Of a stretch of DNA of 21,897 nt, positions 15,901 through 21,897 are shown in pieces. The DNA is taken from the NCBI GenBank assembly GCA_964443805.1, contig CAYUEQ010000013.1, forward strand, positions 1-21,897, written 5' to 3'. The notes under the pieces are model-generated. The model saw nothing but the letters and a program-made list of their open reading frames with translations, was not told the origin of the DNA and did not search any database. Numbering within the stretch: the stretch's first letter is position 1; every line of letters begins with the position of its first letter. A program made the translations under genes and the position numbers. This stretch comes from CAYUEQ01 sp964443805 (GTDB lineage: Bacteria; Bacillota_I; Bacilli_A; RF39; UBA660).

Positions 15901-16585
15901 TCACAAAACCATCAAACAATATATTATTCAATGTAGCATTAGTTGTAGTTGATGCTATTCCACCTGTTAGAACTCCTCCGTACACTAAAGAATTTTTAAC
16001 ATATAGATTGTTAACATCTCCACTAAGATTAGTAAACAACCCTAGTTCTTCTTTGTTATCAGTAATATATAAACCATAAATACTATTTAAATTCCCATCT
16101 AAATAGCCTTTAAAATTTTCTAAAGTCGGAAAAAGATTTATCGTTCCAACTTCTTGACCTTCTCTTTGTTTATTATCGTAATATTTATTTGTATATTCTT
16201 TTAAATAATAGGTACTATCATCAAGAAGATATATAATTCCTTCTTCATCATTATATTTAATAATTCCTTCGTTTAAAAAAATATTTGCACTTAAACTAAA
16301 GTGGGTATCTTTATAATCAAATACTTCTAATTGGGATGCTAAAAAAGCAAGTTCTGATCCGTCTGATATGATATAGGGATTTTGTAAAGTTCCATTACCA
16401 GATGCAAAACTAGATGCAACACTACCATCCCAAATATTAATAGTTACAGTTGAATCGCTTTTTTTATAATTGGCTAATGTCGGAATAGTTATAATTAAAA
16501 GAATAGTAAAGATAGCAATAATAATAAAACTATTAACTTTATTGGTTTTAGATAAATTTTTAAAATAATCTTTAATTTTTACCAT
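12974..16585 (-). CDS. Large secreted adhesin-like protein with GLUG-type beta-solenoid and Ig-like repeats
   Basis: 1203 residues. Hydrophobic segment at about 18-36, then TLANY (36-40), a signal region of the same type as its neighbours. From about 51 it reads IWDGSVASSFASGNGT...NPYIISDGSELAFLA, the usual opening of GLUG-containing adhesins. GLUG-like strands follow at about 160-230 and 340-475 (GGIVG, GGLFG, GAGLI, GGLIG), ending in YPVLYID (530-536). A separate domain (about 236-335) interrupts the solenoid. Residues about 567-648 and 678-752 are two related Ig-like repeats, each ending in NTDLL plus an acidic turn. The last 450 residues are unrecognised and beta-rich. One close cysteine pair (SCIEEEC) is present. 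There is no LPxTG motif or C-terminal anchor. AAGGATGATG precedes the ATG. Likely an adhesin or matrix linker; domain calls are by eye. Confidence 0.85.
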   Translation of the reverse strand: MVKIKDYFKNLSKTNKVNSFIIIAIFTILLIITIPTLANYKKSDSTVTINIWDGSVASSFASGNGTLQNPYIISDGSELAFLASQLEVFDYKDTHFSLSANIFLNEGIIKYNDEEGIIYLLDDSTYYLKEYTNKYYDNKQREGQEVGTINLFPTLENFKGYLDGNLNSIYGLYITDNKEELGLFTNLSGDVNNLYVKNSLVYGGVLTGGIASTTTNATLNNILFDGFVIGQNNATEKISTQIKTNEIIVESNESATIIELSDVPLNENYLVTTTLSGEVEITGAKKEEVTIKINGEEINEDVFEIDLGNKLLSNVEVLSSSASLNETKLMFKNLNYNIVLAKGTSGGIVGKSTSLTTVENIINKATVFGNANSGGLFGVVNDTISINQSYNTGTINTNFVGAGLISIIENSNGNINITKSYNEYLNPSTGGLIGLIENNPGVVTLDKLFDASDNYSIGSVTSSSVNITNAYHTSPTPLANGEVNGDFIQTTKDNLKTKNLIAELAFTEFVDEEDYLTKPYNVWVYNEQSYPVLYIDDVNNIGANIYVGSNIFNEFSTDLKKISNQSNITFIVETANILNPIRDIYFYISKDDIALSKEELDAIDSWKLLTDITTLSEEGNYVIYVKTIDYWDRITYVNTDLLIIDTTKPLIKITLDEENNWESYKEELVDVYIDNRKNLDVVVTDNLSDIKTIEYYISSTSLAMNELIEFNNWSTYEESITLDKSGNYIVYIKAKDMAENITYANTDLLTLDGYDTSFSLGFSNYNYKKTNNITSDSNLTLNFSYTNKDNVVGNTNHILVSNTLLPLHTKITFIDQTKEKVYIYITNEEDIIRYENSCIEEECIKIAIYPFTLFKEIGTINDSYYQEEDYYENNRIKEDFIFNLDFSASDITTDIYNIQLNLELTNKDNDVLRKTIANDDNNFNVYNNQSASLNLSSNYSTTQLFINKDDVNNIRFTNILKFNNAEDTPIIDTRFENKSLGLLIKITDNDGQIIDKSLLKNIQFKIDEQVLYFEDDNQVRVKLDDSINEKNVILSLITKEGSTELLNNTYYIKINTYATVDGIFENILSNEINIPLNVIPSNPNNYGFNITTEDLVINKVKEEVEKTFNINQTGEFTNPNIRVSLYKKDYLTAYNQDYTLVDLNTYINNNLQRHLGYVYYSNLGEFKLKFITNKFDYTSYKIIFELYDGDSYISTIKKYLISR

Positions 16586-16620
16586 ATCATCATCCTTAAA
16601 ACTCTCTTTTTTATTAAAAA

Positions 16621-16626
16621 ATTATA
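16621..16626 (-). promoter_or_regulatory. Possible internal extended -10 promoter before the adhesin-like gene
   Basis: Between the 534-residue gene and the adhesin-like gene the minus strand reads TGTTATAAT, a perfect -10 with TG extension, about 36 bases before the ATG. No good -35 is visible. It could give the last four genes of operon A separate expression. Confidence 0.4.
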
Positions 16627-16643
16627 ACATATTACAACTTTTT

Positions 16644-18248
16644 TTAGTCTTCTTTTTCTTTAAATTTAGCAACTTGAGTCATAAACCATATGTTTTCAAT
16701 TGAAGTTTTACTCTTATTTATTTCATTAATACGAAGTAACATATCGATTTTATCAATTAATGTAGATACGTCTGCAGATAAATCTTCCTCAGTTATATCG
16801 ATATTAACTAAACGATATTTATTAACTATAGTACGCGCAATATTATGATCATCATTTAAAGTTATTCCTTTGATTATTAAGTTAGTGGGATTCATCGAAA
16901 ACAAATCAAACGTCTCACTTTGTTCCATAATCTCATCATAATTAGTAATCCCTAAGATTCTTTTAAAAGCCATTTTTTTGAAATAATCAAAACTGTAATA
17001 TAAATGTAATAAGTCAGGTACTGTAAAATTAGTACTGATTATAGAGAAAACTTTTGCTTTAAAATTCTCTTTTTCATATTCTTTATAATTTTCACATAAC
17101 TCATTAGCCATTTTAAATGAATCGAATTTTAATTCCCTGATTGCTCGGTCTTTAATAGGGAAGAATTTATTCTCATTTAGAATTTTTTTGTTAGTTTTTT
17201 GTAATTTTTTTTCGTTTTTACTAATCAATATTTCTAATTCTTTAACTTTATCAGATGAATTAACATCTTGTGTTTTGCTTGAAAAGTATTCTTTTTTGAA
17301 ATCTTCTATCAAAGGAAGAAATTTCATAAAATTTTGGTATTCATATAAATTTAGTTTTAACTTTTCAATGTTCTCATAAAATTTGTTCATTTTATTTTCA
17401 TCTTTAAAATCAATTGCATCTATCATTAAATCATTATAAGTAGAAGTTCTTAATTTAGAATCTTCAAAATAATTATTAATATCAATTTCTCCAGAAACTG
17501 CTAAATTTATAATATCACTAATGTTTTCGCGTTCGACCTCTTCTAATTTTACATATACAGTTTTTAATTTTTCTAAACATTTTTTGTAGTCTATTTTTTG
17601 TTTTGAAATAATCTTTTGTTGTTTTTTTACAACATAATCCTTAAATTTTTTTTCGTTATTTTTAATTAATTTACGAAAGTTCAATTCAATATGCTGTACT
17701 AGCTCTGGATTAACCCAATATATTTTTTCGAAGATTTCAGTCATTTTATCATAACTTTTTTTGTTCGTTTTTCTTAAATCTAGAAACGAACTCATAAATT
17801 TATTAACATAAAATGTATAATCAAAATCTTTCTCCGTTATTTTAACACCAGCATTATCAAATTTATTTAAAAATTCATGTATAATATCATTCAAACAATT
17901 AAACTTTAAATCTTGATAATTTCTTATTTGATAAAACAATGAATCAAAACCTATTTTTTCAAAATATGAATTTAGTGGATTTAAAATAAATTTTGTATGT
18001 TCCAATTCTTTTAATTCTTTAGTTAAATTATCTATGTTATTATTTTTATCGACTATAATATTAAAACTTTCGCTTTTAACAGTTATATATTTATTAACGG
18101 CTTTTTTATATTCTTCATATTTTTTTGTTTCAACTTCAATTTTTTCATTAAATTTTCTAACATTTGTTTTTGTGTTGGTCGGCATTGTTGCAAGTAAGGT
18201 TTTCTTTGCTTGAATGTCATCTTCTATAAAATCCAAAAAATTACTCAT
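16644..18248 (-). CDS. Soluble helical coiled-coil protein, unrecognised
   Basis: 534 residues, very rich in Lys, Glu and Asn, with no signal or membrane segment, so probably cytoplasmic. Long heptad-like stretches lie at about 40-85, 195-240 and 345-375. The C-terminal 150 residues look globular and helical. I do not recognise a family. It is the only large non-exported product of operon A, and its start overlaps the stop of the 48-residue gene (TAATG), so the two are probably made together and may interact. GGGAGG precedes the ATG. By position it could be a cytoplasmic scaffold or chaperone for the export machinery, or a partner of the cytoplasmic tail of the operon B peptidase fusion (inference only). 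Confidence 0.8.
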   Translation of the reverse strand: MSNFLDFIEDDIQAKKTLLATMPTNTKTNVRKFNEKIEVETKKYEEYKKAVNKYITVKSESFNIIVDKNNNIDNLTKELKELEHTKFILNPLNSYFEKIGFDSLFYQIRNYQDLKFNCLNDIIHEFLNKFDNAGVKITEKDFDYTFYVNKFMSSFLDLRKTNKKSYDKMTEIFEKIYWVNPELVQHIELNFRKLIKNNEKKFKDYVVKKQQKIISKQKIDYKKCLEKLKTVYVKLEEVERENISDIINLAVSGEIDINNYFEDSKLRTSTYNDLMIDAIDFKDENKMNKFYENIEKLKLNLYEYQNFMKFLPLIEDFKKEYFSSKTQDVNSSDKVKELEILISKNEKKLQKTNKKILNENKFFPIKDRAIRELKFDSFKMANELCENYKEYEKENFKAKVFSIISTNFTVPDLLHLYYSFDYFKKMAFKRILGITNYDEIMEQSETFDLFSMNPTNLIIKGITLNDDHNIARTIVNKYRLVNIDITEEDLSADVSTLIDKIDMLLRINEINKSKTSIENIWFMTQVAKFKEKED

Positions 18249-18394
18249 TATTTGCCTCCCTCTTTAGTTTCTACAGGAATTTTAGCTGCTTCTAAAAAAC
18301 TTGTAAAAGCAGTAATTTTTTCATATAAGTTTACTAACTCGCTTAAAGACAATACTGATAAGTCAAAATTTACAGTGTTTTCTTCTTTTTTCAT
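18248..18394 (-). CDS. 48-residue small protein coupled to the coiled-coil protein
   Basis: Begins MKKEENTVNFDLSVLSLSEL and ends TKEGGK. The ATG at 18394 is preceded by AAGGGTGG, and the stop overlaps the next gene's ATG in a TAATG junction. Without this gene about 160 bases of operon A would be empty. The product is soluble, with one probable amphipathic helix (residues about 15-40, LSELVNLYEKITAFTSFLEA). It has no recognised family; it could be an adaptor or stability partner for the 534-residue protein. Confidence 0.7.
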   Translation of the reverse strand: MKKEENTVNFDLSVLSLSELVNLYEKITAFTSFLEAAKIPVETKEGGK

Positions 18395-18407
18395 ATTTCC
18401 ACCCTTC

Positions 18408-19487
18408 TTATTCATAACCCGCTAAGTCTTTACTTAAGTCGATTATAATTTCAACGTCTGCACCTCTTGAAAATGTTTCGATACTATCTATGTCTTGACC
18501 TTCCAGCCAGACATAAACCCTATATTTAGACAAACCATTAAAAATTTGAAATATTGGTTTTTCAACACTAGTAATCGTGTTTTGTAGTGCAAAATGTGAT
18601 GAAATTAATGGTATTCCAGTTCCAGGATGACCATTAGTATGTTCAAGATTTTTTCCTTCTTCAGTCATTCCATAGGTTGGTGTATATACTCCATCTACTA
18701 AAACAACTCCATAGTTTTTTGCAGCCTCTATCGATTCTTCAGAATGTCTTAAACTATTTTGTTCATAAATAACCATCTCACAGGCATTATTGCATAGAAG
18801 ATTTTGTAACGTTGATGGTGGTGTATTATGAGGGACATCTCCCACTTTTACTATCCCTATACGCATAGAATTCATAATACCATCCATTTTTTCTCTGATA
18901 TCATCTGGAGTATCTTCTTCATAATAAACACCTGTTGTATCATCAAAATAAAGATTATCCGCTTTTGGCGATCCACTAGCATTTTTTAAAAAAACATCAA
19001 AGCTTATAAAAGAATTAATTGCACTAGGTTCCTCTTCTGGATGTTTTACAACATTCAATAATCTTTTAACGCTGCCATTTGGATTAAAACTTTTTGTTTT
19101 TAAAAGTTGACCTGCATACATATCAAACTTATAAGAATCAGGATTTCTAATTCCTACAGTAGATACTGGCCACAAACCACCTACCGACCATTGATTAGTA
19201 TGATTAGGATAAGTAGAATTTAAATCTGCTATTATACTATCCATCGAAATAACTACTGAATCTGTAAATTCTATCCCGTCTAATGAAATAAATAAACCAC
19301 TATCACTTGCTACTGTCATTGCAAAAAATTTAATCTTAACATTTAAAGAAGTAGATAACCAAGCATATGTTGCCACTGATAATAATAATGCTGTAAAAAA
19401 AGTAATGACAAACATCAAATTTTTATTTCTTTTCTTACGGCTTGTTGAACTTAAAAAAGTAGTTTCATTATTGTTTTTTATAGTCAT
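18408..19487 (-). CDS. SipW-type exported protein related to the Ig-bearing paralogues, without Ig domain
   Basis: 359 residues. Basic N-terminus with SRKKRNKNL, hydrophobic segment about 24-38, then ATYAWLS (39-45). The mature part shares the plan of the three larger paralogues: SLDG near the N-terminus, YPNHTNQWSVGGLWPVSTVG matching their HTNxWxGxGLxPISxxG, a SFISFDVFLKNASG strand and a C-terminal YRVYVWLEGQDID block. It stops at about that point and lacks the DUF5011 domain, and it has a single close pair LLCNNAC instead of four cysteines. AGAGG precedes the ATG. Likely a divergent subunit co-expressed with the 477-residue paralogue, perhaps a cap or minor component (inference). Confidence 0.85.
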   Translation of the reverse strand: MTIKNNNETTFLSSTSRKKRNKNLMFVITFFTALLLSVATYAWLSTSLNVKIKFFAMTVASDSGLFISLDGIEFTDSVVISMDSIIADLNSTYPNHTNQWSVGGLWPVSTVGIRNPDSYKFDMYAGQLLKTKSFNPNGSVKRLLNVVKHPEEEPSAINSFISFDVFLKNASGSPKADNLYFDDTTGVYYEEDTPDDIREKMDGIMNSMRIGIVKVGDVPHNTPPSTLQNLLCNNACEMVIYEQNSLRHSEESIEAAKNYGVVLVDGVYTPTYGMTEEGKNLEHTNGHPGTGIPLISSHFALQNTITSVEKPIFQIFNGLSKYRVYVWLEGQDIDSIETFSRGADVEIIIDLSKDLAGYE

Positions 19488-19510
19488 TTCTTACCTCTTT
19501 CTTAAATAAT

Positions 19511-19539
19511 TAGAGAGTAACCAACTCGATCACTCTCTA
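19511..19539 (-). other. Intercistronic hairpin
   Basis: Perfect 8-bp inverted repeat (TAGAGAGT at 19511-19518, ACTCTCTA at 19532-19539) with a 13-base loop, about 50 bases after the stop at 19589. No T-run follows on the transcript strand, so it is a poor terminator. It could stabilise the 3' end of the upstream message or attenuate transcription, raising the 477-residue product over later genes. Confidence 0.5.
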
Positions 19540-19588
19540 TTAAATGTTAATAAATCATTAAGCTGGATATGGTTTATTTAAACTTATA

Positions 19589-21022
19589 TTATTCTACTGT
19601 AACAGTTCTTGTTTTAGTTGAAATTAATTCATTACTATTTGTAACTCTATAAGTTATTGTATAAGTACCTGCTTCACTTGTATTAACATTTCCAGTAATA
19701 ATTAGTTTATCTGTTATATCTCCATCAATTGTATCAACTGCAGTTGCTCCAGGTTCAGTATATTCACTACCTAGTCCAACTAACATTGTCTCTTCCCCAT
19801 TTAAAGTAATTTCTGGTCTTATAGCAGGTCCATCGTAATTGATGTCTCCCTCATTAAATCTTTCTTTAGTGAATCCGAAGTTAACAGATATTTTTTTGCC
19901 TATTGCTGCAAAATCATAATTATCAACGTCTTGACCTTCAAGATAGATGTAAATTCTTACTTTAGTGATACTATTCGGAGCAAGTGTCATAAATTGAGGA
20001 CGTTCAACTCCAGTTAAATTTTTCATTGTATCTGTAAAATATGGGAAATCATATAAGTAAGTATTTGAATTTGTATATGAGTTATATGCAGATCCGTCAT
20101 AAACATCAACTCTGTTTTCCGAACTAATCGGCCCTCTTATTGCATAGGTTGGATACGCTGTTCCATCCGCAATAGTCTTACAAGGTGTTGTATAAGATGA
20201 TTCTAAGGTTAAATCTGGGTTGATTCTTGTTTTACATGATTTGTTATACCAACTTATTGCATTTTTGACATGACTAGTATCATTAGGTTCCCAAATTTGT
20301 GAAATTCTACTACATATTCCAGTTACATCATCATTAGTTTTGCATTGTATACCAGTAATTGTATTAATATCATTTTGGTTGTTACTATCTGCCAATGTAC
20401 CTTTTACTCTTCCAATTTGAGAAAATGCAACTCTTACTGAGTTTTCAATCCCTGTATCAGCCACTCCCCCACTATCGGCAACTTTTACTTCTGAATCTGG
20501 AAGTAAATATATAGCTTCTTCATCTCTTACATTTAAATTAGATAAATACTGTGCTCCTGAGTAATTTCTAATAAATAAATCAAAAGCCACATAACCATCT
20601 AGTTCAGTTTCTTTTGTATTATCTACTCGACTAGACATAATTCTATATCCGCCAGGAGTTGTAGTAATACTAGATTTTTCATACATTTTTAATCTAGATA
20701 CTCCCTCATCTATTTCTCCAATTGATGAAACTGGACTTAATCCTTTACCTGCCCACCAATTTGTGTGTCCACTATAAACAGTGTTAACATCATCAAATGT
20801 TTCAGACGATATACTTACAGTCGTATCCCATTTTTTACCATCTAATGAAAGTAATAAACTGTCCGTCGATGCTATACTAACATCAAAACTTGACACATTT
20901 ACTGTACGCATTCCAATAAACCATGCATAAGTAGAGATAGATAGTATCATTGCTGTAAATGCTAACAGTATAATTAAATTTCTAACTTTTCTAGAATGTC
21001 TAATGTTTTTTTTCTTTTCCAT
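19589..21022 (-). CDS. SipW-dependent TasA-like exported protein with C-terminal DUF5011/Ig-like domain (paralogue 3)
   Basis: 477 residues, clearly homologous along its length to the products of 85-1542 and 1723-3180. The signal region reads RHSRKVRNL, hydrophobic segment, STYAWFIGM. The conserved NTGIENSVRVAFSQIGRV, IWEPNDTSH, EGQDVDNYDFAAIGK and INYDGP blocks are present, and the four cysteines are kept (GIQC, GIC, KSC, TPC). The C-terminal domain matches DUF5011 best of the three (GATAVDTIDGDITDKL, GTYTITYRVTN). ATG 21022 is chosen over an in-frame start at 21040 because AGAAGAGG lies just upstream, and it aligns the basic patch with the paralogues. Second gene of operon A, directly after the 232-residue gene. 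It may be the ancestral copy, with the two single-gene units as later duplicates (inference). Confidence 0.88.
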   Translation of the reverse strand: MEKKKNIRHSRKVRNLIILLAFTAMILSISTYAWFIGMRTVNVSSFDVSIASTDSLLLSLDGKKWDTTVSISSETFDDVNTVYSGHTNWWAGKGLSPVSSIGEIDEGVSRLKMYEKSSITTTPGGYRIMSSRVDNTKETELDGYVAFDLFIRNYSGAQYLSNLNVRDEEAIYLLPDSEVKVADSGGVADTGIENSVRVAFSQIGRVKGTLADSNNQNDINTITGIQCKTNDDVTGICSRISQIWEPNDTSHVKNAISWYNKSCKTRINPDLTLESSYTTPCKTIADGTAYPTYAIRGPISSENRVDVYDGSAYNSYTNSNTYLYDFPYFTDTMKNLTGVERPQFMTLAPNSITKVRIYIYLEGQDVDNYDFAAIGKKISVNFGFTKERFNEGDINYDGPAIRPEITLNGEETMLVGLGSEYTEPGATAVDTIDGDITDKLIITGNVNTSEAGTYTITYRVTNSNELISTKTRTVTVE

Positions 21023-21042
21023 TTTTTCCTCTTCTTTCATTT

Positions 21043-21741
21043 TTATTTCTCAATGACTTCAGATTTAAAATCCATATGAATTTTAAATATACCTCCTAAG
21101 ATGTTATCCGTACATTCAGGGTCAGATCCTTCAAGCCATATGACTAATGTATATTTGTGAAGATCTCCAGGACTAAAATTTTTAACATGTTCTCTGACAA
21201 TTAAAGTATCATCTACAAAAGGCTCCGTTCCTGGTTCTGGGACACCACCTCTAGACATCTTGGCATATGTTGTTTCTTCGCCGTTTTTGTATACTCTAAC
21301 TCTCATCGCTTCGTCGACATCTCGAACAATATCATCAATTATAATCTCGGACCAATAATCAGTAACTTGCTCCCCCAAGTGTTCAATGAAAAATGTATAA
21401 ACAACATAATTGTTTCCATTATTTGATCCGCCTGGTAATTCATGTAAATTATCTGGAAGCCATTTATAGGAAATATTATCTAAGCGTTCTAAAGTTTCTG
21501 CATACAACTCTGTTCTAAAGACTTTATAATCTGGATCTTCGTATATCACAATTCCATTTTTTAAATATAAATCTCTAGCCATTGTTACACTAAAGCTTCC
21601 GTTATTAAAAAGAATACTTATAATAATATAAATGATACCTAATAATAAAAGGAGCATTAATAGTACAATCTTAGAGTATTTTTGAAGTTTTTTCTTGCGC
21701 TCAACTCTACTAGCTCTTGATTTTATTGTTTTATCTCTCAT
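21043..21741 (-). CDS. Membrane-anchored or exported surface protein, first gene of operon A
   Basis: 232 residues. A strongly basic N-terminus (residues 1-25) precedes a long hydrophobic segment (about 25-45). No YAWF or YxRY motif follows, so it may keep its segment as an anchor rather than be cut by SipW. The outer part ends in YTLVIWLEGSDPECTDN...GGIFKIHMDF, related to the EGQDVDNYDFASIGK block that closes the mature domain of the larger paralogues, which places it in the same superfamily. It is first behind the operon A promoter. Possibly the fibre base or anchor, like TapA in Bacillus (inference). Confidence 0.8.
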   Translation of the reverse strand: MRDKTIKSRASRVERKKKLQKYSKIVLLMLLLLLGIIYIIISILFNNGSFSVTMARDLYLKNGIVIYEDPDYKVFRTELYAETLERLDNISYKWLPDNLHELPGGSNNGNNYVVYTFFIEHLGEQVTDYWSEIIIDDIVRDVDEAMRVRVYKNGEETTYAKMSRGGVPEPGTEPFVDDTLIVREHVKNFSPGDLHKYTLVIWLEGSDPECTDNILGGIFKIHMDFKSEVIEK

Positions 21742-21803
21742 CTTCTCAACTCTCTTGTTACATTATATTTCGATATACACCCTACCTTATAATATACAAT
21801 TAA

Positions 21804-21856
21804 ATTTTATCAATAAAGGGTTTTGTTGTCAATTGGATTTGTCGATTTTTGTCAAA
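21804..21856 (-). promoter_or_regulatory. Operon A promoter with tandem 0A-like boxes
   Basis: The -35 is TTGACA (21827-21832), the -10 is TAAAAT (21804-21809), spacer 17. On the plus strand TGTCGAT (21840-21846) and TGTCAAA (21850-21856) are 10 bp apart, the first starting 13 bp from the -35 edge: the same geometry as at 1648-1677 and 3275-3304. Confidence 0.8.
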
Positions 21857-21897
21857 ATATACTTCTTTTCGTAAAAAAAATCAAAGTTATTAAATTA

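Noticed and set aside
85..16585. Cell-wall anchoring by sortase
   Set aside because: No LPxTG-like motif with hydrophobic segment and basic tail is found at any C-terminus of the exported proteins.

Overview
The window is very AT-rich, uses the standard genetic code (Trp is TGG, TGA serves as a stop) and has strong purine-rich ribosome binding sites. It looks like a low-GC Bacillota genome, possibly an uncultured gut Bacilli or Mollicutes-related lineage; the lineage is inference. Almost all of it appears to be one dedicated system for exporting TasA-like (SipW-dependent) surface proteins. Two full-length SipW-type signal peptidases (one fused to a large cytoplasmic region), one apparently dead SipW paralogue and about nine or ten exported proteins sit beside a membrane-anchored McrB-like AAA+ ATPase, a possible DUF2357-type partner and a large soluble coiled-coil protein.

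Layout, all minus strand unless stated. 85-1542 and 1723-3180: two single-gene units encoding paralogous 485-residue exported proteins with a C-terminal DUF5011/Ig-like domain, each with its own promoter and terminator. 3181-3540: divergent intergenic region. 3541-4155 (plus strand, the only such gene): a small exported protein. 4154-4184: a symmetric terminator shared by converging genes. 10771 down to 4194, operon B: SipW fusion protein, membrane AAA+ ATPase, DUF2357-like protein, SipW peptidase, TasA-like exported protein. 21741 down to 10955, operon A: membrane-anchored surface protein, third Ig-bearing paralogue, related protein without Ig domain, a 48-residue small protein, a 534-residue coiled-coil protein, a 1203-residue adhesin-like protein, two small exported proteins and the pseudo-SipW.

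Four promoters (for 85-1542, 1723-3180, operon B and operon A) share one architecture: a sigma-A type -35/-10 pair preceded by two tandem boxes resembling the Spo0A '0A box' (TGNCGAA), 10 bp apart. In three of the four the first box starts exactly 13 bp from the -35. This suggests one regulon under one response regulator.

Working model (inference): the SipW-type peptidases process the exported proteins, which assemble into a surface fibre or matrix, while the ATPase, DUF2357-like protein, coiled-coil protein and cytoplasmic tail of the fusion peptidase form a membrane-associated control or assembly machine. I see no RNA genes, CRISPR array, insertion sequence or sortase signals.
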